Below are positions 38,472 to 46,843 of a stretch of DNA of 64,000 nt, one piece after another. Below the pieces are notes generated by a model that worked only from the letters and a program-made list of their open reading frames with translations, was not told the origin of the DNA and made no database searches. Position 1 is the stretch's first letter, and every line of letters begins with the position of its first letter. Both the position numbers and the translations under genes were made by a program. Origin of the DNA: JBBAAS01 sp041658125. GTDB taxonomy: Bacteria; Patescibacteriota; Microgenomatia; UBA12405. The stretch covers positions 32,132-96,131 of the forward strand of contig JBBAAS010000002.1 of NCBI GenBank assembly GCA_041658125.1. Reading direction: 5' to 3'.

Positions 38472-39716
38472 GTGGAGAGAGTACGGGAAAAAATAGAAAA
38501 ATTGCTTTTGATTTGGTTTTTGATTTTAATTCCAACACAGATAGGGAAGCATTTTTGGCCGGAGTGGAGCCAGGTAATGGGATTAAGAATAGACTATTTA
38601 TCCCCTGTTTTGTATGTGGTGGACATAATATGGATCGGAATGTTTTTGAGCCGAGGTTTAAGAACAAAGAAAATAAATCGGGAGAAGCTTTTTTCCTTTG
38701 GAAACTTGGTGATAATAGCGGTGGTGGTAATAAATATAATTTTGGCAAAAAACAGGTGGATAGCGGGCTATAAATGGTTAAGGTTGGGACAATGGTGGTG
38801 GACAGTTTGGTATTTAAAAACAAGAAAGGACTGGGGGAAAGAGATTTTACTTTGGGTGATACCGGTGTGGGTGACAGTTGAAGTTTTTTTGGGATTGGGC
38901 CAGTTAATTTGGGGTGGAAGCCTTGGAGGAATATTTTATTGGTTAGGAGAAAGAAGGTTTGCTTTGGGAACAGTGGGAATAGCCAGAATGAATATTTTGA
39001 ATGAAAGTGTGTTGCGGGCATACGGAACTTTTTCACATCCGAATAGTTTAGCGGGATTTTTACTGGTGAGTATGGGACTTTGGTGGTGGATAAGAAAAAA
39101 AAGAGAAATAAATAAATTGTGGTGGTGGGGAGTGTGGTGGATGATGATATTGGGGATAGTGATATCAGGAAGCAGATGGGTGTGGTTTTTGGGCTGGGGA
39201 AGCATAAATTGGTGGTTATTTTGGCAAAAAAATGTGGGAGTGAAGAGAATTTTGGGAACTAATCTGGTGTTGCTGGGAGCGGTGATATTGGTTTTGGCGA
39301 TGGTGAATAGTAATTATAGGCTGAATGATTTTTTTTGGGGATGGGATAAAGGAAGCTTGGATAAAAGAGCGGGGTTGAATATGGTGGCACTAAAAATGAT
39401 TTGGAATAGACCCTGGTTTGGAGTGGGAGCGGGAAATTTTTTGACGGAATTGCCGAATTATCAGAGAAATAATGCCAGTTTTTGGTTGCAACCAGTGCAT
39501 AACATAATACTTTTGGGGTTGGCGGAAATAGGAATGGTGGGGATGATTATGTTTTTGGGAATAACGAGAAAAATGGTTGATTTGAAGAAATGGTTGGCTA
39601 GCAAGGAAAGACTGATGCTAATGGGAATGGTGTTATTAACCGGGATGACGGATCATTTTTGGGTGACATTGCCACAAAATAGCTGGCTTTTAGCAGTAAT
39701 GTTGGGGTTAGTGTAA
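38472..39716 (+). CDS. O-antigen ligase/polymerase (Wzy/WaaL-like) membrane protein
   Basis: 414 residues with about eleven hydrophobic helices. The central periplasmic part contains RAYGTFSHPNSLAGFL, the characteristic motif of the Wzy_C/O-antigen ligase family, and later NRPWFGVGAGNF, also typical. It would join lipid-linked sugar units into surface polysaccharide. It starts with GTG and is followed 8 nt later by a flippase-like gene, forming a polysaccharide export pair. Confidence 0.88.
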   Translation: MERVREKIEKLLLIWFLILIPTQIGKHFWPEWSQVMGLRIDYLSPVLYVVDIIWIGMFLSRGLRTKKINREKLFSFGNLVIIAVVVINIILAKNRWIAGYKWLRLGQWWWTVWYLKTRKDWGKEILLWVIPVWVTVEVFLGLGQLIWGGSLGGIFYWLGERRFALGTVGIARMNILNESVLRAYGTFSHPNSLAGFLLVSMGLWWWIRKKREINKLWWWGVWWMMILGIVISGSRWVWFLGWGSINWWLFWQKNVGVKRILGTNLVLLGAVILVLAMVNSNYRLNDFFWGWDKGSLDKRAGLNMVALKMIWNRPWFGVGAGNFLTELPNYQRNNASFWLQPVHNIILLGLAEIGMVGMIMFLGITRKMVDLKKWLASKERLMLMGMVLLTGMTDHFWVTLPQNSWLLAVMLGLV

Positions 39717-39719
39717 ACT
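39714..39719 (+). promoter_or_regulatory. -10-like box before flippase gene
   Basis: TAAACT, 5 nt before the GTG at 39725; weak match. Confidence 0.3.
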
Positions 39720-39724
39720 AATTT

Positions 39725-40957
39725 GTGTTTTTCAGGCCAATTTTAAATACAGCGGTACAAATTTTAGGAAAGATAGTAACGGTGGGAATTAGCTTGGTAA
39801 CAACGGGAATTTTAACGAGGAAGTTGGGGGTTTCTGCTTATGGGAGTTTTACTTTGATAACGGCAACCTTTGTACTTTTGGATTCACTCGGTGACTTCGG
39901 AACCAGAATAATCGGGGTAAAACAGATAGCGGAAAAGGATAAAGAAGAAGAAAAAAGACGGATTTTTGCCCAAATAGGATGGCTGAGATTGGGGATGACG
40001 GGGGTAGCGTTTTTAATAGGCTTGGCTTTGTTTAGTTGGTGGCCGGGGTTTGAAGGGATCAAAACAGAAGCGACGATAGCTTTGTTAATGATTTGGTTGA
40101 CATCGTTAACCGGAAATTTGGGAATATTTTGGCAAAGCAAAGAAAGGATGGAATACCGGGTAATAATTGACATCCTGTTTCCCCTACTCTTCTTAATTAG
40201 TTTGTGGTGGTGGAAAGATACGGTGACATTGAGATGGGTGTTTTGGGTGTATTTGGGAGCCAGAACGGTCAGTTTTTTGGTAGGACTTTGGATGTTGACA
40301 AACAACTTAAAATTCAAAATTAAAGATTGGCTGATCAAAATCGATTTTAAAATTATTAAAAAGATATTTTCAGAAACATGGCCGATGGGGTTATACCTGT
40401 TAATATTTGCCAGTTATGACCGAGCGATAGATTCAATGATGATTGAAAGATGGGTAGGAATAAAAGAAGTGGCGTGGTACGGACTCGGATATAAAATTTA
40501 TTCGAACTTGTTACAGCCGGTTTATTTTTTTGTAACGAGCCTGTTTCCCCTACTCTCGGCTAAAAATGGTCAAAAAAGGAAATTATTTTTAGGGTCGCTT
40601 TGGTTAGTCACAGCCGGAGTACTGATTTTAATCCCAATAGTTTACTTTTTGGCACCACTAATGGTGAGAATACTGGCGGGGAATGACTTTGGGATGTCGG
40701 TGGTAGTTTTAAGAATTCTTTTGGTAGCGATGGCATTTTCTTATGTTGAGCACTTGGTTGGCTTTACTTTAATTGCCAAGGGCGGACAAAAAATAATGTT
40801 GAAGCTAGGATTGGTAGCATTGGTAGTTAATATTGTGGGTAATGTGATGGCAATTCCAAGATACGGAATTGTCGGAGCGGCAGTAGTGACCGGTTTAACG
40901 GAAGCAGTGGCATGCAGCTTAATGGGATGGAGGTTGTGGAAAATGTCTAGGGCCTGA
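39725..40957 (+). CDS. Wzx-like polysaccharide flippase (MOP superfamily)
   Basis: 410 residues with about twelve membrane helices. The N-terminus (TAVQILGKIVTVGISL, GILTRKLGVSAYGSFTL) and the paired helix layout match the Polysacc_synt/Wzx family that flips undecaprenyl-linked oligosaccharides. The GTG start follows the Wzy-like gene by 8 nt, consistent with cotranscription. A terminator lies about 100 bp downstream. Confidence 0.87.
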   Translation: MFFRPILNTAVQILGKIVTVGISLVTTGILTRKLGVSAYGSFTLITATFVLLDSLGDFGTRIIGVKQIAEKDKEEEKRRIFAQIGWLRLGMTGVAFLIGLALFSWWPGFEGIKTEATIALLMIWLTSLTGNLGIFWQSKERMEYRVIIDILFPLLFLISLWWWKDTVTLRWVFWVYLGARTVSFLVGLWMLTNNLKFKIKDWLIKIDFKIIKKIFSETWPMGLYLLIFASYDRAIDSMMIERWVGIKEVAWYGLGYKIYSNLLQPVYFFVTSLFPLLSAKNGQKRKLFLGSLWLVTAGVLILIPIVYFLAPLMVRILAGNDFGMSVVVLRILLVAMAFSYVEHLVGFTLIAKGGQKIMLKLGLVALVVNIVGNVMAIPRYGIVGAAVVTGLTEAVACSLMGWRLWKMSRA

Positions 40958-41246
40958 TAAGAATCCCCTACTATAGGTTTTGATTTTGATGGATATTGTA
41001 CTGGTTTGATAGCTGACGTCGGGACATTTTTTCCTCCCACAAAACTAGTTATAACGACCAGAATCAGGTCGGATTTTTTAAACTTTAGCTTGGTTTGGCA
41101 ACTTGAGTGGGAACGAAGTATTTAATATCAGTACTTACGTTTTTTCACGTTCCAAGCAGGAAGATTGATGGGGTTAGAACAATTTAAGCTTTAAATAACC
41201 GCATAATGCCCGCAAGATAACCGCAACATAAAAGAGACGAGTGATT
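40958..41246. other. Intergenic region with two terminator-like hairpins
   Basis: No coding frame of substance. Besides the intrinsic terminator at 41055-41078 it has a second hairpin, AAGTA/TACTT around 41116-41136, followed by ACGTTTTTT and enclosed by GGAACG/CGTTCC (about 41110-41152). A structured RNA is possible between them, but I recognise no family. The end of the region holds the promoter of the epimerase/DUF4012 gene. Confidence 0.4.
41055..41078 (+). terminator. Intrinsic terminator after flippase gene
   Basis: Stem CGACC / GGTCG with a 7-nt loop, followed by GA and six T. Confidence 0.65.
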
Positions 41247-41252
41247 TAAAAT
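41247..41252 (+). promoter_or_regulatory. -10 box of epimerase/DUF4012 gene
   Basis: TAAAAT, 5 nt before the ATG at 41258. Confidence 0.45.
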
Positions 41253-41257
41253 TGGGT

Positions 41258-44209
41258 ATGAGTAATGGTTTGCCGGTAGCCATAATTTGGGGAATAGATA
41301 ATTTTGTAGCCAAGAGATTGGTAGAGAAGTTGGCGGAGAAAGATATAAAGGTAATCGGAGTAGGGGAATCATCTATAAATCTGGATGAAAACGGGAAGTT
41401 TGAATACCGAAGTGGAATAGAGGAGATTCCGGAGAGAGCAGCTTATGTCTTTGATTTTTTGGGAGAAGAAAAAGTTTGGGAGAAGGCAATAGTAGATAAA
41501 GCAAAGCTGGCAGTGGTGAGGATTGGTGGATCAATAGAGGAAAATGTTTATAGAAGACTTGGGAAATTGGATTTTAACTGGAGAGTGATAAGGGGGATGG
41601 AAGTATATGGACCGGGAATGGAGGAAGAGGGATTTTTAGCAAGAGCAATCAGGTTAGCGGCGGAAAACAAAGAGTTGGAATTGCCGGCGAGAGAAAACAC
41701 TTTGAGAATATTGGCGGTGGATGACTTAGTGGAGGCAGTGATGAGGGCTTGCTTTTTATCGGGAACGGAGAAAGAAAGTTTTTTGGTTGCCGGAGAAAAA
41801 ATTACTTCGGAAGAAATTGCCAGAGTGCTCATAGATAAGGCAAAAATGACCAGAAATAAGGTGATACAGAAAGAGGTCGAGGGAGGCCTTTGGCAGGTTC
41901 AGGATTCAGAAAAAGATGACGAGGTAGAAAAAACGTGGAAAAAACTAAGATGGAAGCCGGAGGTGGAATTTAAGACGGGGATAGTGGAAACATTGCAGTA
42001 TTTTTTGAATAAAATTGACCGGGAAAGCAGAGTAAGAGTAAAAAATAAAAAAAGTGAAGGGAAAACCCTTTCCCTCGGCTACGCTCGGGACAAGCTAGCT
42101 CAGGATTTAAAGCAGGAAAGAAAGGGTTGGGAGGTGACGATAGAGGAAGATGAACCGATTCTTCCCTTCAGCTTCGTTCAGGGCAAGCTAGCTCAGGATT
42201 TGGAGATAGAAAAAGAGGAGGTTGATGAGATAGTCGAAGAAGAGACAGAGTCGGTAGGGGAACCGATTGATTTTAGAGAAGAGATTAAACAGTTTAAGTT
42301 GAAAAGGTTTGAGCCGGAGGAAATAAAAGAGGAAATAAAGGAAAAAGTAGAGATTGTTGAGAAAAAAAAGGAGGGCGGAAAATGGTGGTGGTACGGGGTG
42401 GCGGGAATATTAGGAGTAATGGTAGTAGTTTTGGCACTAATTTTTGGGTGGTTGAGAATAGGGTGGGTAGTGAAAGGAAATATCGAAAAAACAGTAAAAC
42501 TGGTGAGTGATAGGAAATATGTTGAAGCGGAAAAGTTGATAGCGGAGAGTAGCAATAAATTGAAGAAATTGGATAGTAATTTTGACGAGAGGGGATTAAA
42601 CAATTACTCGATATTCCGAAAATATCAAACAGTGGTTCGAGTGATGGAAGGAGTGCTGGAAGTAGAATCGGGGGCGGTGAAACTGGCAAAAACCGGAGAG
42701 ATAATCAGTAAGGCAGTATTTTTGGATGAGGAAATTGATTGGAAAAAAGAGACGGGGAATTTGGAAGTCGGCTTAAGAGAGATGGGAGAAAAAACGGCAA
42801 TACTTCAGGCGAGGTTAAAAGGAGATTGGGGGTGGTTGCCGGCAAGATGGAAACAGTGGCCGGTAAAGGGAGTGAGCCAATTGGAAGAAGTGAGAGGAGT
42901 AATTGAAACATCGGAGAAGATGGTAAAAATGTTGCCGGGGTTTTTGGGATTGGATGGGAAAAGAAGAGACTATATGCTACTACTGCAAAACGAAATGGAG
43001 TTGAGAGCAACAGGAGGATTTATTGGGTCTTATGGAATTTTGAGCTTTGAAGGAGGAAAACTATTGAATTTGGAAATCAACGATGTTTATGAAGCCGATG
43101 GTCAACTGAAAGGACACGTAGAGCCACCGGAGGAAATTAAAAAATATTTGGGGGAGGCCGGATATTTTATGAGGGATGCCAATTTTAGAGTAGATTTTGG
43201 GGAGGCAAGTAAAGATATAAAGTGGTTTTTAAACAAAGAAACGGGAAGAAATGTGGACGGAGTGATAGGAGTTAATTTGGCCGTAGCCAAGGGGATATTG
43301 GGAGTAATAGGGGAGGTGTATGTGCCGGATTTTAAAACGAAAATAAATAAAGATAATTTGTTTGACCAGGCAGAATTCTATGCGGAAACAAAGTTTTTTC
43401 CGGGATCAACCCAAAAGGCCAATTTTTTGGGAGGGTTGGGGAAGATGCTTTTGGAGGAAATAAAAAATTTACCGGCAGAAAAACAATATCAGTTGTATAA
43501 AGGAATGCTTGGGTTACTCGATAAAAATGAAATTCAGCTGGCGTTAAACGATAAAGATTTGGCAAAAATGATGGCAGAGTTGGGGTGGAGTGGGTCATTG
43601 TATGAAGGAAAGTGTGCTCAAGAAAGATGTTTGGCAGATTATTTTTATGCGGTTGAGTCAAATTTTGGGGTCAATAAGGCCAATTACTTTTTATATCGAA
43701 ATATTGAACAATCGATTGATATCAGCCAAAATACAGTGAGCAGAGCGGTAAAAATTAACTATGAAAACCGGTCAAAGAGCCGGGATTGGCCGGGGGGTGA
43801 TTACAAAAATTACTTAAGAGTGTATTTGCCGGCAGGAGTAAGCCTGGTTGAGGTAAGCAGTACCGAAGAGGGCGGAGGGAAAAAAGTTTATAGCGGGGAA
43901 GAACTAAAAGTGAGGACAGTAGGAGGTAAAAAAGAAGTCGGATTTTTAGTGATGGTGCCGGTACAAAAAAAAGTAACGGTGGAATTGAAATATTTGAGTC
44001 AGATAACGCTTGGGGATAAATTTTCATATCTTTTGTATGTGCAAAGGCAGTCAGGATACGGAGATACGGGGTTGGTAACACTGGTGTCATTTTCGGAAGG
44101 GTGGCAGCCAACGCAGGTGCAGCCGGCGGCAAGTATGGTGGGAGGAAAGGTACTTTTTAACCAAAAATTGGAGAAAGATATTAGAATGGGGGTGGAAATT
44201 GGAAAATAA
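41258..44209 (+). CDS. Fusion: epimerase-like (SDR) domain - repeat-bearing linker - membrane helix - DUF4012
   Basis: 983 residues from ATG 41258. Residues about 1-250 resemble an extended SDR/NAD-dependent epimerase (RVIRGMEVYGPGMEEEGF, RILAVDDLVEAV), though the N-terminal GxxGxxG is weak, so cofactor binding is doubtful. A charged linker (about 260-370) contains two in-frame copies of a short repeat (KLAQDL). A membrane helix (about 378-400) follows, then an extracytoplasmic helical region and DUF4012 (about 560-980; LLQNEMELRATGGFIGSYG, FRVDFGEASKDI). DUF4012 proteins occur with surface-polysaccharide genes in Gram-positive bacteria and CPR. The epimerase fusion is unusual. Confidence 0.8.
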   Translation: MSNGLPVAIIWGIDNFVAKRLVEKLAEKDIKVIGVGESSINLDENGKFEYRSGIEEIPERAAYVFDFLGEEKVWEKAIVDKAKLAVVRIGGSIEENVYRRLGKLDFNWRVIRGMEVYGPGMEEEGFLARAIRLAAENKELELPARENTLRILAVDDLVEAVMRACFLSGTEKESFLVAGEKITSEEIARVLIDKAKMTRNKVIQKEVEGGLWQVQDSEKDDEVEKTWKKLRWKPEVEFKTGIVETLQYFLNKIDRESRVRVKNKKSEGKTLSLGYARDKLAQDLKQERKGWEVTIEEDEPILPFSFVQGKLAQDLEIEKEEVDEIVEEETESVGEPIDFREEIKQFKLKRFEPEEIKEEIKEKVEIVEKKKEGGKWWWYGVAGILGVMVVVLALIFGWLRIGWVVKGNIEKTVKLVSDRKYVEAEKLIAESSNKLKKLDSNFDERGLNNYSIFRKYQTVVRVMEGVLEVESGAVKLAKTGEIISKAVFLDEEIDWKKETGNLEVGLREMGEKTAILQARLKGDWGWLPARWKQWPVKGVSQLEEVRGVIETSEKMVKMLPGFLGLDGKRRDYMLLLQNEMELRATGGFIGSYGILSFEGGKLLNLEINDVYEADGQLKGHVEPPEEIKKYLGEAGYFMRDANFRVDFGEASKDIKWFLNKETGRNVDGVIGVNLAVAKGILGVIGEVYVPDFKTKINKDNLFDQAEFYAETKFFPGSTQKANFLGGLGKMLLEEIKNLPAEKQYQLYKGMLGLLDKNEIQLALNDKDLAKMMAELGWSGSLYEGKCAQERCLADYFYAVESNFGVNKANYFLYRNIEQSIDISQNTVSRAVKINYENRSKSRDWPGGDYKNYLRVYLPAGVSLVEVSSTEEGGGKKVYSGEELKVRTVGGKKEVGFLVMVPVQKKVTVELKYLSQITLGDKFSYLLYVQRQSGYGDTGLVTLVSFSEGWQPTQVQPAASMVGGKVLFNQKLEKDIRMGVEIGK
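42071..42108. repeat. In-frame repeat copy 1 in DUF4012 fusion linker
   Basis: TCCC...GGGA inverted repeat followed by CAAGCTAGCTCAGGATTT (42091-42108), identical over 18 nt to 42184-42201. Confidence 0.75.
42163..42201. repeat. In-frame repeat copy 2 in DUF4012 fusion linker
   Basis: CCCTTCAGCTTCGTTCAGGG palindrome-like core followed by the same 18 nt as copy 1, exactly 93 nt (31 codons) further on. Confidence 0.75.
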
Positions 44210-44218
44210 TAATCCTCA

Positions 44219-44299
44219 ATACAATTTTATCAATGCTCGCTACCTTCGGGCTTATCCGCTGTGGCGGGTTCGCGTTCGCTGTGCGTTGAAAAATTGTAT
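44219..44299. repeat. Palindromic element between DUF4012 fusion and RNHCP genes
   Basis: About 80 bp with terminal arms ATACAATTTTATCAATGC and GCGTTGAAAAATTGTAT (near-complementary) and a GC-rich centre with CTTCGGG. It creates a false N-terminal extension (MAGSRSLC...) of the next frame. Confidence 0.7.
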
Positions 44300-44326
44300 T
44301 TTTGGATTGATTATTTAGAAGTAATT

Positions 44327-44623
44327 ATGAAAAACTTTATAAGAAAAAAAGAAGATTTTGTGTGTGAGAGATGCGGGGAGGTGGTGGTGGGGGATGGGTA
44401 TACGGATCATTGTTCAAAGTGCTTGTGGGGAAAACACGTGGATGAAGAAATTCCGGGAGACAGAGCCAGCGATTGCAGAGGGATGATGGAGCCGGTAGGA
44501 GCAGAATATAAAAGCGGAAAATTCCGAATATGTTATAAGTGTGAAAAGTGTAATCATAGATTTGTGGTAGATGCGGGGAAAAATGATAATAAAGACAGAT
44601 TATTGGAATTGTGCGGAACGTAA
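44327..44623 (+). CDS. RNHCP-domain zinc-ribbon protein
   Basis: 98 residues. Cysteine pairs CERC, CSKC and CYKCEKC together with HCSKCLWGKHVD, PGDRASDC and GMMEP match the RNHCP domain, a small probable metal-binding protein of unknown function. The first HCP reads HCSKC here. The ATG at 44327 is chosen because the upstream 22 codons of the open frame come from the palindromic element at 44219-44299. Confidence 0.8.
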   Translation: MKNFIRKKEDFVCERCGEVVVGDGYTDHCSKCLWGKHVDEEIPGDRASDCRGMMEPVGAEYKSGKFRICYKCEKCNHRFVVDAGKNDNKDRLLELCGT

Positions 44624-44700
44624 GGACGTACAATTTTGCTTTGCAAAATGTTACGTTCAACGTTCCTGCAACGTAAATTTGATAGCAAATTGTACGTTGC
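44617..44700. repeat. Two related inverted hairpins after RNHCP gene
   Basis: Hairpin 1 (44617-44657) contains ATTTTGC-ttt-GCAAAAT within AACGTA/TACGTT. Hairpin 2 (44668-44700) is GCAACGTAAATTTG-atag-CAAATTgTACGTTGC. Hairpin 2 read on the minus strand is similar to hairpin 1, so they are inverted relatives. They may act as terminator or as mobile palindromic elements. Confidence 0.6.
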
Positions 44701-44750
44701 GGGGATAAATCGGTAAAAATGCGGTAATATTTAGTGAAACATTAAAATTT

Positions 44751-44821
44751 TGCGGTGCTCCCCCCTTTAGAGGAGGGCAGGCACGCCCTCGTACGAGAGC
44801 CACTCGGATGATTGCGCTCCG
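44751..44821. repeat. Palindromic repeat element, intergenic copy B
   Basis: It shares TTTTGCGGTGCTC at its start and CTCGGATGATTGCGCTCCG at its end with copy A (24663-24732). The centre differs and has its own GC-rich inverted repeat (CCCCCTTTAGAGGAGGG). The rest of the 44701-44874 gap shows no gene. Confidence 0.75.
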
Positions 44822-44874
44822 TAGAACCGTAATGCCTTCGCCTTGATAATAATTTCCGATTAAGATTTGGATGA

Positions 44875-44880
44875 TATAAT
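44875..44880 (+). promoter_or_regulatory. Extended -10 box of ftsH
   Basis: TGA-TATAAT, 7 nt before the ATG at 44888. Confidence 0.55.
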
Positions 44881-44887
44881 CGGATGA

Positions 44888-46843
44888 ATGAAAAATAAGA
44901 GTAATTTGGTGGAAAAGATAAAAAGATTTTTGTCGCCGGAAATAAAGATAGACCAGAAGAAAAACGGCAAAAAAAAGCAAGACTCGGGAATACCTAAAGA
45001 AATATTGGATAAGTTGCCGCCGGGAGTAAAAATTAAAAAAATTGAAATCGGACCGTCACAGATTTTGAAATTGATATTGTATGTGGTTTTAATTTTTTGG
45101 TTGGTGTCAGTGGCAAAACAGTTTGTGACCCCGGAAGAAATAGTCAATGTGCCGTTATCAACGGCAATTGAGGCAATTAAAAAGAACGAAACTCAAGAAG
45201 TGACGGTGGTAGACGACGAAATAATGGTGAAGTTGAAGGACGAAAAAAAGATTTTAGTGGCGGCAAAAGAAAGTAATACTTCAATGTCGGAATTGCTGCA
45301 AAAAGAAGGGGTGGATTTGGCGGGAATAAAATTTGGAGTAGAAAACAGACAGGGATGGAAAATGCTTTTAAATGCTTTAAGTTTGGTGTTGACAGTGGGA
45401 TTGCCGCTTTTGTTAATTTTTTGGTTATTCAGCCGACAGGCCGGAGGCGGAGCCGGAGGAGGAATATTTGGATTTGGCAAGTCAACGGCAAAATTATTTA
45501 TCAAAGGAAAACAAAACTTGTCATTTAAAGATGTGGCCGGAGTGGAAGAAGCCAAAAAAGATTTGGAAGAAGTGGTAGATTTTTTAAAACATCCGGAAAA
45601 ATACCGAAAGATGGGAGCCAGAGCCCTGCGCGGGGTGTTGCTGGTGGGGCCAAGCGGAGTGGGAAAGACATTGCTGGCCAAGGCGGTAGCCGGAGAAGCC
45701 AATGTACCTTTTTATTCGATGGCCGGGTCGGAATTTATGGAAATGCTGGTCGGAGTGGGAGCGTCAAGAGTCAGAGATTTGTTTGGAACAGCGAAAAAAT
45801 CGGGGAAGGCAATTATTTTTATTGATGAAATCGATGCCATCGGACGGGTAAGAGGGGGGCTGGACGGAGGACACGGAGAAAGAGAACAGACATTAAACCA
45901 GATTCTGGTGGAAATGGATGGATTTGAGCCAAATACGGCGGTGGTAGTACTGGCGGCGACTAATAGGGGTGATTTGCTGGATCCGGCGCTGATGAGGCCG
46001 GGAAGATTTGACCGAAGAGTAGTATTAGAAATGCCTGATTTGAAGGCAAGAATAGAGATTTTGGGAATACATGCCAGGGGAAAACCGTTTGAAAAAGAGG
46101 TTAATTGGGAGGCAGTGGCCAGAAGAACGGTAGGCTTTTCAGGAGCTGATATTGAAAACTTGTTAAACGAAGCGGCGATCAGAGCGGCCAGAGAAAATCG
46201 GGATAAAATTACGGTGGCGGACATAGAAGAAGCGGCGTTGAAAGTAAAATTGGGAGCAGAGAAAAAGCGAGATCAGACAGAGGATGATAAAAAAATGACA
46301 GCTTACCATGAGTCCGGCCACGCGATAGTAAACCTAGCAGAAGGATTGGACTCGGTAACCAGAATTTCGATCATTTCACGGGGAATAGCACTAGGATTTA
46401 CCCTAATTCCACCGAAGAGAGATGAAGTTCACCAAACCAGATCAAATTTAATTAAACGAATGGCGATGGCGATGGGAGGGAGAGCGGCAGAAGAAATAGT
46501 TTTTGGAGATATTACGACCGGAGCGGCGGTGGATATCAGCCAGGCGACAGCAATTGCCCGGGATATGGTGATCGAGTGGGGAATGTCAGAGTTGGGGCCG
46601 ATAAACATGGGGCCGCAAATGGACATGGGTGATTATGGCAGAGTATGGATGGAACCGGCAAAAGTAGCCGATTCGACCCAAGCGAAAGTAGATGAGGAAA
46701 TTAAAAAGCTAGTAAATACGGCATTTAAAAGAGCAGTAGAGGTGTTGACGAAAAATAGGGAAAAGTTGGATAAACTGGCTAAAGTACTGGTAGAAAAAGA
46801 GAGTCTAAATCAGGAAGAGTTTGAGGAAATAGTAAAGGATTAA
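44888..46843 (+). CDS. ftsH: ATP-dependent zinc metalloprotease FtsH
   Basis: 651 residues. Membrane helices are at about 58-76 and 160-182 with a short extracytoplasmic domain between. The AAA+ module has Walker A GPSGVGKT (254-261; family usually GPPGTGKT), Walker B FIDEIDA (about 311-317) and the SRH arginines in MRPGRFDRR. The zinc protease motif is H474-E-S-G-H478. It degrades membrane and short-lived cytosolic proteins. The unusually basic N-terminal tail (about 1-50) precedes the first helix. It is convergent with the next gene, overlapping by 4 nt. Confidence 0.95.
   Translation: MKNKSNLVEKIKRFLSPEIKIDQKKNGKKKQDSGIPKEILDKLPPGVKIKKIEIGPSQILKLILYVVLIFWLVSVAKQFVTPEEIVNVPLSTAIEAIKKNETQEVTVVDDEIMVKLKDEKKILVAAKESNTSMSELLQKEGVDLAGIKFGVENRQGWKMLLNALSLVLTVGLPLLLIFWLFSRQAGGGAGGGIFGFGKSTAKLFIKGKQNLSFKDVAGVEEAKKDLEEVVDFLKHPEKYRKMGARALRGVLLVGPSGVGKTLLAKAVAGEANVPFYSMAGSEFMEMLVGVGASRVRDLFGTAKKSGKAIIFIDEIDAIGRVRGGLDGGHGEREQTLNQILVEMDGFEPNTAVVVLAATNRGDLLDPALMRPGRFDRRVVLEMPDLKARIEILGIHARGKPFEKEVNWEAVARRTVGFSGADIENLLNEAAIRAARENRDKITVADIEEAALKVKLGAEKKRDQTEDDKKMTAYHESGHAIVNLAEGLDSVTRISIISRGIALGFTLIPPKRDEVHQTRSNLIKRMAMAMGGRAAEEIVFGDITTGAAVDISQATAIARDMVIEWGMSELGPINMGPQMDMGDYGRVWMEPAKVADSTQAKVDEEIKKLVNTAFKRAVEVLTKNREKLDKLAKVLVEKESLNQEEFEEIVKD

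Noticed and set aside
38443..39036. 197-residue minus-strand frame opposite the Wzy-like gene
   Set aside because: Antisense shadow of a gene with a clear family motif; Pro/Leu/Ser/Phe-rich translation typical of reversed purine-rich coding DNA.
40958..41246. SRP RNA, 6S RNA or RNase P RNA in the 40.9-41.2 kb gap
   Set aside because: Hairpins are present, but none of the conserved core sequences of these RNAs could be found.
42071..42201. CRISPR array
   Set aside because: Only two copies of an 18-nt repeat, inside a coding frame, without further regular spacing or cas genes.
44261..44326. N-terminal 22-codon extension of the RNHCP protein
   Set aside because: Those codons come from a palindromic element; the domain starts at ATG 44327.
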